Shown: one piece after another, positions 7,235 through 16,141 of the stretch
How the letters are laid out: each line of letters begins with the position of its first letter
How positions within the stretch are numbered: the first letter of the stretch is position 1
From: CAZXFH01 sp964640055
GTDB lineage: Bacteria; Fidelibacterota; UBA2242; JAFGTP01
NCBI GenBank assembly: GCA_964640055.1
Contig: CAZXFH010000024.1
Location: forward strand, 1 to 48,207
Direction: 5' to 3'
DNA: 48,207 nt
Translations under genes and position numbers: made by a program
Notes under the pieces: model-generated
Databases searched by the model: none
Seen by the model: the letters and a program-made list of their open reading frames with translations, nothing else
Told to the model about the DNA's origin: nothing

Positions 7235-9436
7235 ATGAATAGAATTGTTGCCTTTTTGATCAGCATGATTTTAATACCAGTATCCGGGATTGCCCAGGGA
7301 AAGATGGGCGAAATTTGCGGAATCGTCTCCTGCGTGGAAACCGGAGAACCGCTGATTGCGGCCAGTGTTTATTTGAAAAATATGCATATCGGCGCTATCA
7401 GCGATGAAGAGGGCAATTTCTGTATCAAAAAGGTACCACCGGGTGAATATTATCTGGTGGTGGACATGATCGGTTTTCAGAATATTGAAGCCAGACAGGT
7501 GAAGATTGAACCGGGAGAAACAGTCGAGTTACAGCTGGAATTGAAGCAGGAAACCATTGCTTTTGACGAGTGTGTCACTGTGACATCCACCCGCGGCCCC
7601 TCCTTGGTAACCGAGGTTCCTTCTTCGGTCAGTGTCGTCAATACGGGAGCCTTTAAAAATCAGACTGCCCAGAATCTGGCAGAGCTATTGCAGGATGTGG
7701 CCGGGGTGTATGTAAAGGATCAAGGAGGCCTCGGCGGGAGCAAAACCCTTTCCCTCCGTGGGTCGACGGCCGGACAGGTGGTCGTTCTGCTGGATGGTCA
7801 GCGGATTAACAATCCTCAGACGGGACAGGTCGACCTGAGCACTCTTTCCATGGAGGGTGTCAAACGGGTGGAAGTGGTACGCGGCGGGAACTCGGCCCTT
7901 TATGGCGCTGATGCGGTGGGTGGAGTGGTAAATATCATTACCCGGGAAGCGGCACACCGGGAGACCGGCTGGACCGGTTCGGTCAAAGCCACCGGTGCCT
8001 CATTTAATACCGGTGCTTTTGAGTCCTCCTATCAGCATACTTTTCAAAACTGGCGACTGAACACTGCTCTGAAATATTTTTATTCGGAAGGAGATTTTAC
8101 TTATACCAATAATTACGGCAAGGAACGGCAGCGGAAAAATGCGGATATCCGCTCTAAAAATTTATATTTCCGGATTGGCCGGGATTTCGGTGAAGAGATT
8201 TATATGCGCCAATTGGAACTCAGTTACCGTCACTATGATTCTGAGCGGGGTGCTCCGGGCACTATTGAACCCTATTATTACGATGCCCGCATGTGGGACA
8301 GGAACAATCAGTGGAATCTGCTATTCACCGGTAATATTTTTTCAGTAATGCATAAACTGCGCTGGCAGAACTATTACTATGATTCCTGGAGCCGGTATTA
8401 TAATGATGAGTCTGCTCAGCTAATTGATTCCCGTTTTTTAACCAAAACCTATGGCAGTGAATTGCAAGTACGCAGCGTTATTCAGAGCAACAGTACCTTG
8501 ACTTATGGCTCCAGTATCCGGTATGATCGGGTCAATGATTACCAGGAGAATACAGACCGGCAGCGTCAATCCGCTTCTGTATTTATGGTCAATGAGAACC
8601 ACCTCCCTCTGGCACAGGGATGGCTTTCGAAAATATCCCTGGTTCCATCACTCAGATATGATTTGAATTCTGATTATCCGAACCGACTGTCACCCAAGCT
8701 GGGAGCAGTGATTAATTTTGGTCAGAGATGGAAAACCGCTTTAAAAACAAATATGGGTTTAAGTTACCGAGCGCCGACTTTCAATGATCTCTATTGGCCG
8801 GAAGATGCCTGGACCAAGGGCAATCCCGATCTGAAGCCTGAGAGTGGCTATGATTGGGATGTGGGCCTCCGGCTCCAATATCCTCTGGGGAATGGTTTTT
8901 CCTTTGAATCGAGTTACTTTGTCAGCCATATGCAGGATCTGATTGTATGGCAGCAGGAGGATAATCTCTGGATGCCCAAGAATGTCCAGGAAACCCATAC
9001 CCGTGGAATTGAAAATAACCTGAATCTTATTCTATTCAGGCAGATGTTAGATCTCAACGTCAATTATACCTATATGGATGCCCGGAACTTAACCGCTGGA
9101 TCCAGCCAGCAAGAGAATAAGCGCTTGGTTTACCGGCCCGAGCATAATGTTAACCTGGCCCTTACGATGCGTTATGAACCCTTTATCTTCAGTTATCAGT
9201 ATCAATATGTCAGTCGTCGTTATACCGATACGGCCAATCTGTGGGCCAATTCACTATCTCCTTATACCATTTCTCACGTCTCCGGCGGATATACTCTCCC
9301 GTTGAATGAAACGCTGGAGCTCAAATTTATTGTACAGGTCAAAAATATTTTTGACCGTGAATATAGAATCATTAAAAATATGCCGATTCCCGGACGGGAA
9401 TTAAGAGCATCGGTTAGTGTTAACAAAAAGTCGTAA
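7235..9436 (+). CDS. TonB-dependent receptor with carboxypeptidase-regulatory-like N-domain
   Basis: The 733-residue protein has a signal peptide (ending GIAQ) and a CarboxypepD_reg-like beta-sandwich of about 85 residues (ICGIVSCVETGEPLIAASV ... GEYYLVVDMIGFQ). The plug has VVVLLDGQRINNPQTG and VEVVRGGNSALYGADAVGGVV, and a beta-barrel follows. The barrel repeats motifs of the preceding receptor (SYRAPTFNDLYWPEDAW, GNPDLKPESGYDWDVGL; also GAPGTIEPY against GTPGMIDNI), so the two are paralogues, probably from tandem duplication followed by divergence and gain or loss of the N-terminal domain. The ATG is close behind the previous stop and has no good Shine-Dalgarno, suggesting translational coupling. 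It is a high-affinity outer-membrane uptake protein powered by TonB; the substrate was not determined. Confidence 0.88.
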   Translation: MNRIVAFLISMILIPVSGIAQGKMGEICGIVSCVETGEPLIAASVYLKNMHIGAISDEEGNFCIKKVPPGEYYLVVDMIGFQNIEARQVKIEPGETVELQLELKQETIAFDECVTVTSTRGPSLVTEVPSSVSVVNTGAFKNQTAQNLAELLQDVAGVYVKDQGGLGGSKTLSLRGSTAGQVVVLLDGQRINNPQTGQVDLSTLSMEGVKRVEVVRGGNSALYGADAVGGVVNIITREAAHRETGWTGSVKATGASFNTGAFESSYQHTFQNWRLNTALKYFYSEGDFTYTNNYGKERQRKNADIRSKNLYFRIGRDFGEEIYMRQLELSYRHYDSERGAPGTIEPYYYDARMWDRNNQWNLLFTGNIFSVMHKLRWQNYYYDSWSRYYNDESAQLIDSRFLTKTYGSELQVRSVIQSNSTLTYGSSIRYDRVNDYQENTDRQRQSASVFMVNENHLPLAQGWLSKISLVPSLRYDLNSDYPNRLSPKLGAVINFGQRWKTALKTNMGLSYRAPTFNDLYWPEDAWTKGNPDLKPESGYDWDVGLRLQYPLGNGFSFESSYFVSHMQDLIVWQQEDNLWMPKNVQETHTRGIENNLNLILFRQMLDLNVNYTYMDARNLTAGSSQQENKRLVYRPEHNVNLALTMRYEPFIFSYQYQYVSRRYTDTANLWANSLSPYTISHVSGGYTLPLNETLELKFIVQVKNIFDREYRIIKNMPIPGRELRASVSVNKKS

Positions 9437-9458
9437 ATAATGAAAAAAGGAGGCTTTG

Positions 9459-10475
9459 ATGAGAGGAACAATTAACATTATTGGTTTGATGGTATTACTG
9501 GCAGTCATCGGTTTTCTGGCTTGTGAAGAAGAGCCCACAAAATCCGAAACCCCAGAAGCATCGAGTGCTATTTATGTGTTGAATTCGGCATCGACCAGTA
9601 TTTCGGTCATTGATCTGGAAGCCGACACCGTTTACAATGATGTGGCCACGGTCGGGACCTGGCCCAATCAGTTGGTCTACCGGGACGGTAAGGTCTACTG
9701 TGTGAATTCAGGCTCAAACAATATCATGGTTTTCGATGCCGGAACATGGGAGGCAGAAACTCCAATTGCTTTGGGTGATGGTAAAAATCCGATGAATATG
9801 GCTTTCTATGATGATCAGACAGCCTATGTGACCTGCTCTATGTCCAATCAGGTGCTTAAGGTTAATGTTTCCAGTAAGAGTGTGGAAGCGGAGGCCAATG
9901 CCGGTGTCGGTGCAACCGGAATTGCGATTGCTCAGGATAAAGTATATGTCACTAATACCGGATATGTGTGGGGAAGTCCCTATCTTCAGGGAACCGTAAC
10001 TGTATTTGATGCTATCACTGGTGATTCTTTAAAGACTATCGATGTTGGTACCAATCCGCAAGGGATTGCCGAGGATGCCAGTGGTCTTTTACATGTGTCC
10101 TGTACCGGAGATTATGGTGAGACCCCTGGTATAGTCAGTATCATTGATCCGGCCACCGACACAGTGGTTGATTCCGTCAACATCGGCGGTACTCCCGGAA
10201 TGATCGCAATTTCACAAGATGACAACCTGGGTTATCTGAGTGTCTGGGGTGCGGGCTGCATGGTCTATAATACCGCTGATAAAAGTATTGTAAATGGTCC
10301 GAATGATATGTTTCTGGGTAAAGGTGGTTCTGGTATTCTGGTTGACACGGAAGGATATGTCTGGGTCAGTGTCTGGGATGATGACCAGGTTGTTAAAGTC
10401 AACAGCAGTGGGACCGTTGAAGCGACTTATGATGTGGGGGATAGCCCCATGAGTTTAGCACAGCGTATTGAATAA
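9459..10475 (+). CDS. YncE-like beta-propeller lipoprotein (BtuG-type candidate)
   Basis: The lipoprotein signal (hydrophobic stretch, then GFLAC) is followed by an acidic, Glu/Thr-rich linker (EEEPTKSETPE), typical of surface-exposed lipoproteins. The rest is a repeated propeller pattern: IYVLNSASTSISVID, VYCVNSGSNNIMVFD, AYVTCSMSNQVLKV, VYVTNTGYVWG and VWVSVWDDDQVVKV, in which each blade ends with a xxVxD-like strand. In Bacteroides, BtuG is a propeller lipoprotein encoded beside BtuB that captures vitamin B12 at the cell surface. The same arrangement (TonB receptor, then propeller lipoprotein) occurs here, so a BtuG-like role is inferred from architecture rather than sequence identity. The ATG at 9459 is chosen because AAGGAGG lies 6 bases upstream. 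A hairpin follows the stop. Confidence 0.75.
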   Translation: MRGTINIIGLMVLLAVIGFLACEEEPTKSETPEASSAIYVLNSASTSISVIDLEADTVYNDVATVGTWPNQLVYRDGKVYCVNSGSNNIMVFDAGTWEAETPIALGDGKNPMNMAFYDDQTAYVTCSMSNQVLKVNVSSKSVEAEANAGVGATGIAIAQDKVYVTNTGYVWGSPYLQGTVTVFDAITGDSLKTIDVGTNPQGIAEDASGLLHVSCTGDYGETPGIVSIIDPATDTVVDSVNIGGTPGMIAISQDDNLGYLSVWGAGCMVYNTADKSIVNGPNDMFLGKGGSGILVDTEGYVWVSVWDDDQVVKVNSSGTVEATYDVGDSPMSLAQRIE

Positions 10476-10486
10476 TAATCATTGAA

Positions 10487-10514
10487 CAGGCGGGAAAGTT
10501 TCTTTTCCCGCCTG
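10487..10514 (+). terminator. Stem-loop after the propeller lipoprotein gene
   Basis: CAGGCGGGAAA and TTTCCCGCCTG form a perfect 11-bp stem around a 6-nt loop, starting 12 bases after the stop codon. Only CTTTAA follows, so termination may be partial. It probably separates the TonB/propeller genes from the adenosylhomocysteinase-transporter genes, or lowers read-through into them. Confidence 0.6.
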
Positions 10515-10544
10515 CTTTAACCAACCGAACGTAGGAATTGAATA

Positions 10545-11750
10545 ATGGGTTACAACATTCGTGATATTTCTCTGGCAGAAAGTGGACAGCAGAAAATAGA
10601 CTGGGCCGGAAAATGGATGAAAGTCGTGAATCAATTGGCGGATAAGTTTGATCAGCAAGAGACTTTCCGGAATAAAAGAGTCGCGCTTTGTATCCATCTG
10701 GAAGCCAAAACTGCTTATCTAGCGCAGGTGATTCAACGTTTGGGTGCTGAAGTATGGATTACCAGTAGCAATCCTTTGTCAACCAAAGATGATGTCTGTG
10801 CGGCCTTGGCCAAGTGCGGTATTCATGTATTTGCCCGTCATGGCGCGAATCAAGAGGAATATTGGTCCTTTATTCGGGCGATTACGGCTTCCAAGCCCCA
10901 TGCTGTTGTGGATGATGGTGGCGATATCTGTGATTATCTGCATAAAAATCCCCGATATGCTGAAAATATTAAGGGAATATGTGAAGAAACTACTACCGGA
11001 GTGAACCGGGCCCGTAAATTAGCAGCCAGTGGTCAGTTAAAATATACCTCTATTGGGATCAACGACGCCCTCTCAAAATATCTTTTTGATAATCGGTATG
11101 GTACCGGTCAGTCTACTTGGACAGCCATCGCCCATCTGACCAATATGAGTATCTCCGGAAAAACCGTTGTGGTTGCCGGATATGGCTGGTGTGGCCGGGG
11201 TATTGCCGAGAAGGCAGCTGGCATGGGCGCGGAAGTGATCGTGACTGAAATTGATCCCTGGAAGGCACTGGAAGCCCGTATGGATGGGTGCCGTGTGATG
11301 ACTATGCGCCAGGCTGCCAAACTGGGAGACATTTTTATTACTACCACTGGTGAAAAACAGGTTATTCGGGTGGAACATTTTAAGCAGATGAAAGATGGGG
11401 CCTTCCTGGCCAATGCGGGTCATTTTGATTATGAGATCGATGTTCCCGGATTGAAGAAGATGGGGCAGGAGCATATTAAACAACGAGCCGAAGTTGAGGA
11501 ATACCAGTTGAGTCCCAATAGATCGCTGTATCTTCTGGCCAAAGGAGGAATCATCAATATTGCCGGTGGCCTGGGACATCCGGTGGAAATTCTTGATCTC
11601 AGTTTTGGGTTGCAGCTGGCTTCCCTGAACTATGTGCTCTCGAGTCAAGACCTGAAACCCGGCTTTTACAGTGTCCCTAAAAAAATCGATGAGATGGTCG
11701 TCCGGGAAAGACTTAAGGCCGATCATATTCAGATTGATGTGAAACGGTAA
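10545..11750 (+). CDS. ahcY: Adenosylhomocysteinase (S-adenosylhomocysteine hydrolase)
   Basis: The 401-residue protein matches the short archaeal/Thermotoga-type enzyme. Substrate-domain motifs are HLEAKTAYLA, SSNPLSTKDDV, DDGGDICDYLH and GICEETTTGVNR. They are followed by NDALSKYLFDNRYGTGQS, with the NAD-linked lysine region, and the Rossmann loop VVAGYGWCGRGIA (about residue 210). LANAGHFDYEID and GGLGHPVEILDLSF follow. The C-terminal KxxxYRY tail of the long eukaryotic/proteobacterial form is absent, as usual for the short form. The enzyme splits S-adenosylhomocysteine into adenosine and homocysteine. Adenosine deaminase two genes downstream would pull this reversible reaction forward. 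Action on S-inosylhomocysteine, as known for a methanogen homologue, is an alternative. Confidence 0.93.
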   Translation: MGYNIRDISLAESGQQKIDWAGKWMKVVNQLADKFDQQETFRNKRVALCIHLEAKTAYLAQVIQRLGAEVWITSSNPLSTKDDVCAALAKCGIHVFARHGANQEEYWSFIRAITASKPHAVVDDGGDICDYLHKNPRYAENIKGICEETTTGVNRARKLAASGQLKYTSIGINDALSKYLFDNRYGTGQSTWTAIAHLTNMSISGKTVVVAGYGWCGRGIAEKAAGMGAEVIVTEIDPWKALEARMDGCRVMTMRQAAKLGDIFITTTGEKQVIRVEHFKQMKDGAFLANAGHFDYEIDVPGLKKMGQEHIKQRAEVEEYQLSPNRSLYLLAKGGIINIAGGLGHPVEILDLSFGLQLASLNYVLSSQDLKPGFYSVPKKIDEMVVRERLKADHIQIDVKR

Positions 11751-11777
11751 AACTTTCAGTGAAGGCAGGGAAAAGAA

Positions 11778-13076
11778 ATGAGATTTATTAGTATCCTTGG
11801 CATTTTCATGCTGATCGGTTTGGCCTGGTTGTTATCGGAAGATCGCAAGCGGGTCAACTGGCGCGTGGTATTGTTTGGGGTGGGCCTACAAGTGTTTTTC
11901 GCCCTGTTTGTCTTTGTAATCCCGCTAGGCGCCAAATTTTTCTTAATTATTAATAAGATCATTATCGCGGTCCTGGATTCCGCCAGTGCCGGCTCTTATT
12001 TTGTCTTTGGGCGTCTGGCATTACCTCCGGGTAGTGTCGGGGCAGGCGGGGAAACTTCCCTGGGGTCCTTCCTGGCCTTTCAAGCCTTTCCGACCATTGT
12101 CTTTTTCGCTGCTTTGGTCGCGATTCTGTATTATTTAGGCATTATGAATCGCATTATTCAGGGGTTTTCCTATGTCTTTACCAAATTAATGCGCATCAGC
12201 GGGGCCGAGTCGTGCAGTGCCGCATCCAATATATTTGTGGGGGTTGAATCAGCGCTGGTGGTCAAACCCTATCTGAAAAAAATGACCCGTTCGGAGCTAA
12301 ACACCATCCTGACTTGTGGCATGGCAACCATTGCGTCCAGTATGCTGGCGGTCTACACTTTTATCTTAAAGGATCAATTTCCCACCATAGCCGGTCATTT
12401 GGTATCGGCTTGTATTATGAACGCACCGGCCGCCATTGTTATTTCCAAGCTGCTGCTTCCTGAAAGCGGATCACCGGTAACCCTTGAGCAGAATATTCGT
12501 CCTTATTACGAGAAAGATTCCAACCTTTTTGCTGCCATTATCAACGGGGCCAACTCCGGCGTAAAATTAGTAGTGGGGATTGTGGCCTTATTACTGGCCT
12601 TCCTTGGTTTGGTGGAACTGCTGGATAAAATTGTGGGTTTGGCCGGTCATCCACTTAATCGCTTATTTGGAATGCAAATTGATTGGAGTCTCAAGGGACT
12701 GTTAGGGTATTTGTTTTATCCCTTCACTTTTATCATCGGTGTACCCACCCAGGATATTCCCGAAATTGCCCGCATCATTGGCGAAAGAATTGTATTAACA
12801 GAAGTAACGGCTTTTCAGGATCTGAATACAATGATCAATTCCGGCGTTACTCTGGATCCCCGTTCTATTGTGATCACAACCTATGCCTTGACCGGTTTTG
12901 CGCATGTGGCTTCTATTGCAATTTTTGTAGGGGGTATCAGTGCACTGGTTCCCCAACGAATGAAGGACCTGAGCCAGTTGGGATTCAAAGCCCTGGCTGG
13001 CGCCACTCTAGCAAACCTGATGACAGCTTCTGTGGCCGGTATCTTTTTTTCCGAAACCTCAATTTTGATACCATAG
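11778..13076 (+). CDS. CNT-family concentrative nucleoside transporter
   Basis: The 432-residue inner-membrane protein has about ten hydrophobic segments. N-terminal helices (LGIFMLIGLAWLLSEDRKRVNWRVVLFGV) are followed by GAGGETSLGSFLAFQAFPTIVFFAAL, the first gate loop. NIFVGVESALVVKPY corresponds to the nucleobase-binding GQTEAP region of other CNTs, and a C-terminal core contains IIGVPTQDIPEIARIIGERIVLTEV. The GVES variant replaces the GQTE of the Vibrio protein, so substrate range may differ. It would import nucleosides with sodium or protons. It is placed between adenosylhomocysteinase and adenosine deaminase and ends 1 base before the latter, so import and deamination are coupled genetically. 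The start has AGGGAAAAG upstream. Confidence 0.9.
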   Translation: MRFISILGIFMLIGLAWLLSEDRKRVNWRVVLFGVGLQVFFALFVFVIPLGAKFFLIINKIIIAVLDSASAGSYFVFGRLALPPGSVGAGGETSLGSFLAFQAFPTIVFFAALVAILYYLGIMNRIIQGFSYVFTKLMRISGAESCSAASNIFVGVESALVVKPYLKKMTRSELNTILTCGMATIASSMLAVYTFILKDQFPTIAGHLVSACIMNAPAAIVISKLLLPESGSPVTLEQNIRPYYEKDSNLFAAIINGANSGVKLVVGIVALLLAFLGLVELLDKIVGLAGHPLNRLFGMQIDWSLKGLLGYLFYPFTFIIGVPTQDIPEIARIIGERIVLTEVTAFQDLNTMINSGVTLDPRSIVITTYALTGFAHVASIAIFVGGISALVPQRMKDLSQLGFKALAGATLANLMTASVAGIFFSETSILIP

Positions 13077-13077
13077 T

Positions 13078-14091
13078 ATGGAAAAAATTAACAAAATAAT
13101 CGATGGGATGCCCAAAATTGAACTGCATCTGCATCTGGAAGGGGCTTTTACTCTGCCTTATATGCTGCATTTGATCCGCAAATATGAGCCTGATACTTCG
13201 GTCAAGTCGGTTGCGGATTTGCAAAAGCGGTTTGCCTACATAGATTTTGATAATTTCATTGAAACATGGTTCTGGAAAAACCAATATTTCCGGGAGTCGC
13301 AGGATTTTTATGAATCCACTTACACCGCGATTGCCGCGCTGGTAAAGCAGAATATTATTGCTCTTGAGGCTTTTTTCTCGCCCTGGGATTTTGTGGATAA
13401 CAATATTACAGCTCAGGAAATAATTGAGGCGACCATCGCCGGAAAGAAGGCGGCTGAAAAGAAATTCGGCATGGCCATCAATTTAATTGCTGATATCGTC
13501 CGTGATCACGGATATCAAACCGCCCCGAAGCGCTTTGCCGATCTGGTGCCTTACCGGGACGAAATCTGTGGGATCGGTTTAGGCGGTAGTGAAGCCCAAT
13601 ATCCGAATGTATTATTTCAGGAGGTTTTTGAGACTGCCCGTGATCAGGGTTTTCATGTAGTGGCCCACGCCGGGGAGGCCAGTGGCGCCAAATCTATTTG
13701 GGACGCACTGCTTTACCTTAAGGCAGAACGTATTGGTCACGGAGTCAGGGCGATTGAAAATGCCTTCTTGATGGAGTATTTGGAGAAAAAACAGGTACCG
13801 CTGGAGATATGTCCGACCAGTAATTTGAAAACCAAAGTTGTTCCTGACATTTCATTACATCCCCTACGCCAGATGTATACTGAGGGACTAGCGCTCACGA
13901 TCAACTCGGACGATCCCACCATGTATGGGAGTACACTGACAGAGGAGTATCGCCTGATATGTCATCATCTGGGTTTCGATACCAATGACCTGCAAGCATT
14001 TACCATGAATGCTTTACAGGCCTCATTTTTTCCTGAGAAGACCAAAGCCGTACTGGAAAAAAAGATCGATCATTTCTGGCAAAATAACTGA
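13078..14091 (+). CDS. add: Adenosine deaminase
   Basis: The 337-residue protein has normal family length and the metal-dependent deaminase motifs. HLHLEGA (His17, His19) opens the barrel, HAGEASGAKSIWDAL (about residue 198) gives the third His and catalytic Glu, and RIGHGVRA gives the substrate-contacting His. ICPTSNLKTK and NSDDPTMYGS (about 276) complete the metal site. It converts adenosine to inosine and ammonia in the cytoplasm. The gene follows the nucleoside transporter by one base. Its product would feed a ribosidase and then the purine hydroxylases encoded from 16259 on. Related adenine or S-adenosylhomocysteine deaminases cannot be fully excluded, but transport context favours nucleosides. 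Confidence 0.92.
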   Translation: MEKINKIIDGMPKIELHLHLEGAFTLPYMLHLIRKYEPDTSVKSVADLQKRFAYIDFDNFIETWFWKNQYFRESQDFYESTYTAIAALVKQNIIALEAFFSPWDFVDNNITAQEIIEATIAGKKAAEKKFGMAINLIADIVRDHGYQTAPKRFADLVPYRDEICGIGLGGSEAQYPNVLFQEVFETARDQGFHVVAHAGEASGAKSIWDALLYLKAERIGHGVRAIENAFLMEYLEKKQVPLEICPTSNLKTKVVPDISLHPLRQMYTEGLALTINSDDPTMYGSTLTEEYRLICHHLGFDTNDLQAFTMNALQASFFPEKTKAVLEKKIDHFWQNN

Positions 14092-14114
14092 TAATAAACA
14101 GGGAGGGATAAAAA

Positions 14115-15032
14115 ATGGTAACCAATTTAATGGGCTTTTTTTTAGCGGCTCTGGCGGGTTTGAGTCTGGCCTTGATTGGTATTGCTTTTCGTATGGGTCA
14201 GGTTAAAAATGTTGTTCCCCTGCATATTGCCACGAGCATTGGGATTTGTGGGGCCGTTTTTTTTGGTCTGCAGATGGATTGGAGTCTAATCCCGGAAATT
14301 CCGCTCTTTATCTATCTTTTAGCTTTATTAACCGCTTTGGGTCAGATTTTAGCCATGGAACTGACTAAGGCCAGTCTGAAGCGTGGCCCCTTATCTCCGG
14401 TCTGGTGTGCGCTGAACCTGAATTTTCTGGTGGTAATTATCTATTCTGCAATCGCCTATAATGAGACAATTTCTCTTTTTCAATTTTTGGCTCTGGCATC
14501 AGGAATTCTGTGCGTTGTGGCGGCTTCCAATCTAAGCGATAAATCCAAGGCAGATCATCTTGAGATGAGTTTACGAGATAAATCTCTATATGCTATGATG
14601 TTGTTATTAATTTTATTGGCCAACAGTCTAATATTCCTGACCATCAGGGATTTGGGCAGCCGCATGGTACCCGGCGCCGACATCACCTATTTGGGCAAAT
14701 ATTTACCTAATATCTATTTTACCCTTTATCTTATGATGGCGATTTTGTGTGGAGGTTATGTCTCTTTTCAAAAAGTCAAACCCAAAAGCACGGCTGCGTT
14801 GGTTAAACTGGGATTAATGGCCGGAGTTGGCTCAATTGCCGGATTATTTTTACTAAGCCTATGTGCCGAATATGCCGCTGCGCTGGTGTTCACGGTAAAT
14901 GGGATGGTCACAATTCTGGCAGGTGCCTTGGCATCAGTAGTATTCTTTGGCGAAAGGCGCACCAGGGCCTGGTATGTAACCATTTCTTTTGGTATCCTGG
15001 CTGTTTTGCTAGCAAATCTTGATAAAATATAA
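14115..15032 (+). CDS. DMT-superfamily (EamA-like) membrane protein
   Basis: The 305-residue protein has about ten predicted transmembrane helices in two similar halves of about 140 residues. These are separated by a charged loop near residues 140-160 (SDKSKADHLEMSLRDKS). Typical DMT features are the glycine-rich first helix and the end of the second repeat VFTVNGMVTILAGALASVVFFGERR, the usual position of the FGE motif. These proteins export or exchange small metabolites. It lies 23 bases after adenosine deaminase with AGGGAGGG as ribosome-binding site, so a product of nucleoside breakdown such as a base or ribose might be its substrate. That is inference only. Confidence 0.8.
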   Translation: MVTNLMGFFLAALAGLSLALIGIAFRMGQVKNVVPLHIATSIGICGAVFFGLQMDWSLIPEIPLFIYLLALLTALGQILAMELTKASLKRGPLSPVWCALNLNFLVVIIYSAIAYNETISLFQFLALASGILCVVAASNLSDKSKADHLEMSLRDKSLYAMMLLLILLANSLIFLTIRDLGSRMVPGADITYLGKYLPNIYFTLYLMMAILCGGYVSFQKVKPKSTAALVKLGLMAGVGSIAGLFLLSLCAEYAAALVFTVNGMVTILAGALASVVFFGERRTRAWYVTISFGILAVLLANLDKI

Positions 15033-15048
15033 GTGAATCGGAGTAATA

Positions 15049-15978
15049 ATGCGTAATAACAAATTAAAATGTTGGCTGGGATTGATTACCCTTACCCTGA
15101 TTCTGTTTTCTGCCTGTGGTCAGAATTCTGTTCCCCGGGTGGTAAGTTGCTCTTCCACCATGACAGAGATTGTCTACGAGGTCGGAGCCGGTGATCAGGT
15201 GGTGGGGGCTACCAGTTTTTGTTTTTTCCCGCAGCAGGTGATCGATGATAAGCAAGCGGGGCGTGTAAAAGTTATTGGCGATTTTGTCCATATCAATTAT
15301 AGCAGCATAGATTCTCTGAACCCGGATGTTATTTTTACCGACACTGATATGCAGCGTAAAATTGCCGATAGCCTCTCAGTTATGGGATACAAGGTATATC
15401 ATTTCGAACCGAAAAATATTGATGAGGTATACGATTGTATTGTAACGGTTGGCGATGTGGTTGGTAAGGCCAAAAATGCCCGCAAGATGGTGGCCGAAAT
15501 GAAATATGAGCTGGAGCAGATCCGCGATATTACCCGCGATCTGCAGCCAGTAAAGGTCTATATGGAAATTAATCATATGGGTCCCTGGACCTTTGGCAGT
15601 GAATCACCCTTGCAGGATATGCTCAAAATCGCCGGAGGCCAGAATATTTTCAGTGATACCACAACGGGTGTTTTCCGAACTGAAAATAAAGAGATTGTCC
15701 AACGCAATCCGGATATTATTCTGTCACCTATTTGGCTGAATGCTGAACTGGGGGGCTGGAAAGGCATTACACCCCTCAGAGAGATTTATACCCGCCCGGG
15801 ATATGAGCAAACCAATGCGGTCACCCATAGTCGGGTACTCTATTATGATTCCGCGTTGATGAAACATTTTGGGCCCCGCCAGGTAACAGCCACCCGTAAA
15901 TTGGCATATCTGTTTCATCCGGGATATTTTGAATCACCCGAAAACACAATTCCATGGGAATTGGGCTGGATAAAGTAA
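15049..15978 (+). CDS. BtuF/FhuD-like periplasmic-binding lipoprotein
   Basis: The 309-residue protein has a lipobox (LFSAC, Cys about 23) and a type-III periplasmic-binding fold. RVVSCSSTMTEIVYEVGAGDQVVGAT starts the first lobe and LNPDVIFTDTDMQ is typical of cobalamin/iron-chelate binders. The helix-linker between lobes follows, then VYMEINHMGPWTFGSESPLQDMLKIAGGQNIF and QRNPDIILSPIW. In FCB bacteria such proteins bind cobamides or iron complexes for a BtuCD-like ABC transporter. No permease or ATPase gene is present in the window, so its partner must be encoded elsewhere. It closes the first + strand block. Together with the TonB pair and the propeller lipoprotein it is the main evidence for cobamide uptake. 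Confidence 0.85.
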   Translation: MRNNKLKCWLGLITLTLILFSACGQNSVPRVVSCSSTMTEIVYEVGAGDQVVGATSFCFFPQQVIDDKQAGRVKVIGDFVHINYSSIDSLNPDVIFTDTDMQRKIADSLSVMGYKVYHFEPKNIDEVYDCIVTVGDVVGKAKNARKMVAEMKYELEQIRDITRDLQPVKVYMEINHMGPWTFGSESPLQDMLKIAGGQNIFSDTTTGVFRTENKEIVQRNPDIILSPIWLNAELGGWKGITPLREIYTRPGYEQTNAVTHSRVLYYDSALMKHFGPRQVTATRKLAYLFHPGYFESPENTIPWELGWIK

Positions 15979-16141
15979 AGGCGTGCTGGTTAATAACCGG
16001 CATGGATCTCAGTCTATTTCTAATGGAATGATCTCTTTTGATTTTTGTAATCATTTTTTACTTTCTCATTTTTAAATCACGTTTTGTCAGCTAGACGGTT
16101 CAGGGAGCATAGCGACAGAGAGTGATACTTTATGATTGAAA

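Noticed and set aside
5367..9436. Considered SusC/SusD-type glycan uptake for the TonB pair
   Set aside because: No SusD-like lipoprotein or glycoside hydrolase is nearby, and the receptors are of BtuB-like size.
11073..11726. 217-codon open frame antisense to adenosylhomocysteinase
   Set aside because: Shadow of a highly conserved gene; composition is low in typical protein features.
12683..13099. 138-codon + strand frame inside the nucleoside transporter gene
   Set aside because: Cys/His-rich out-of-frame reading of a real transporter, without its own start signal.
15984..16002. Small hairpin after the BtuF-like gene
   Set aside because: Stem of 7 pairs with one G-U and no T-run; too weak to call a terminator.
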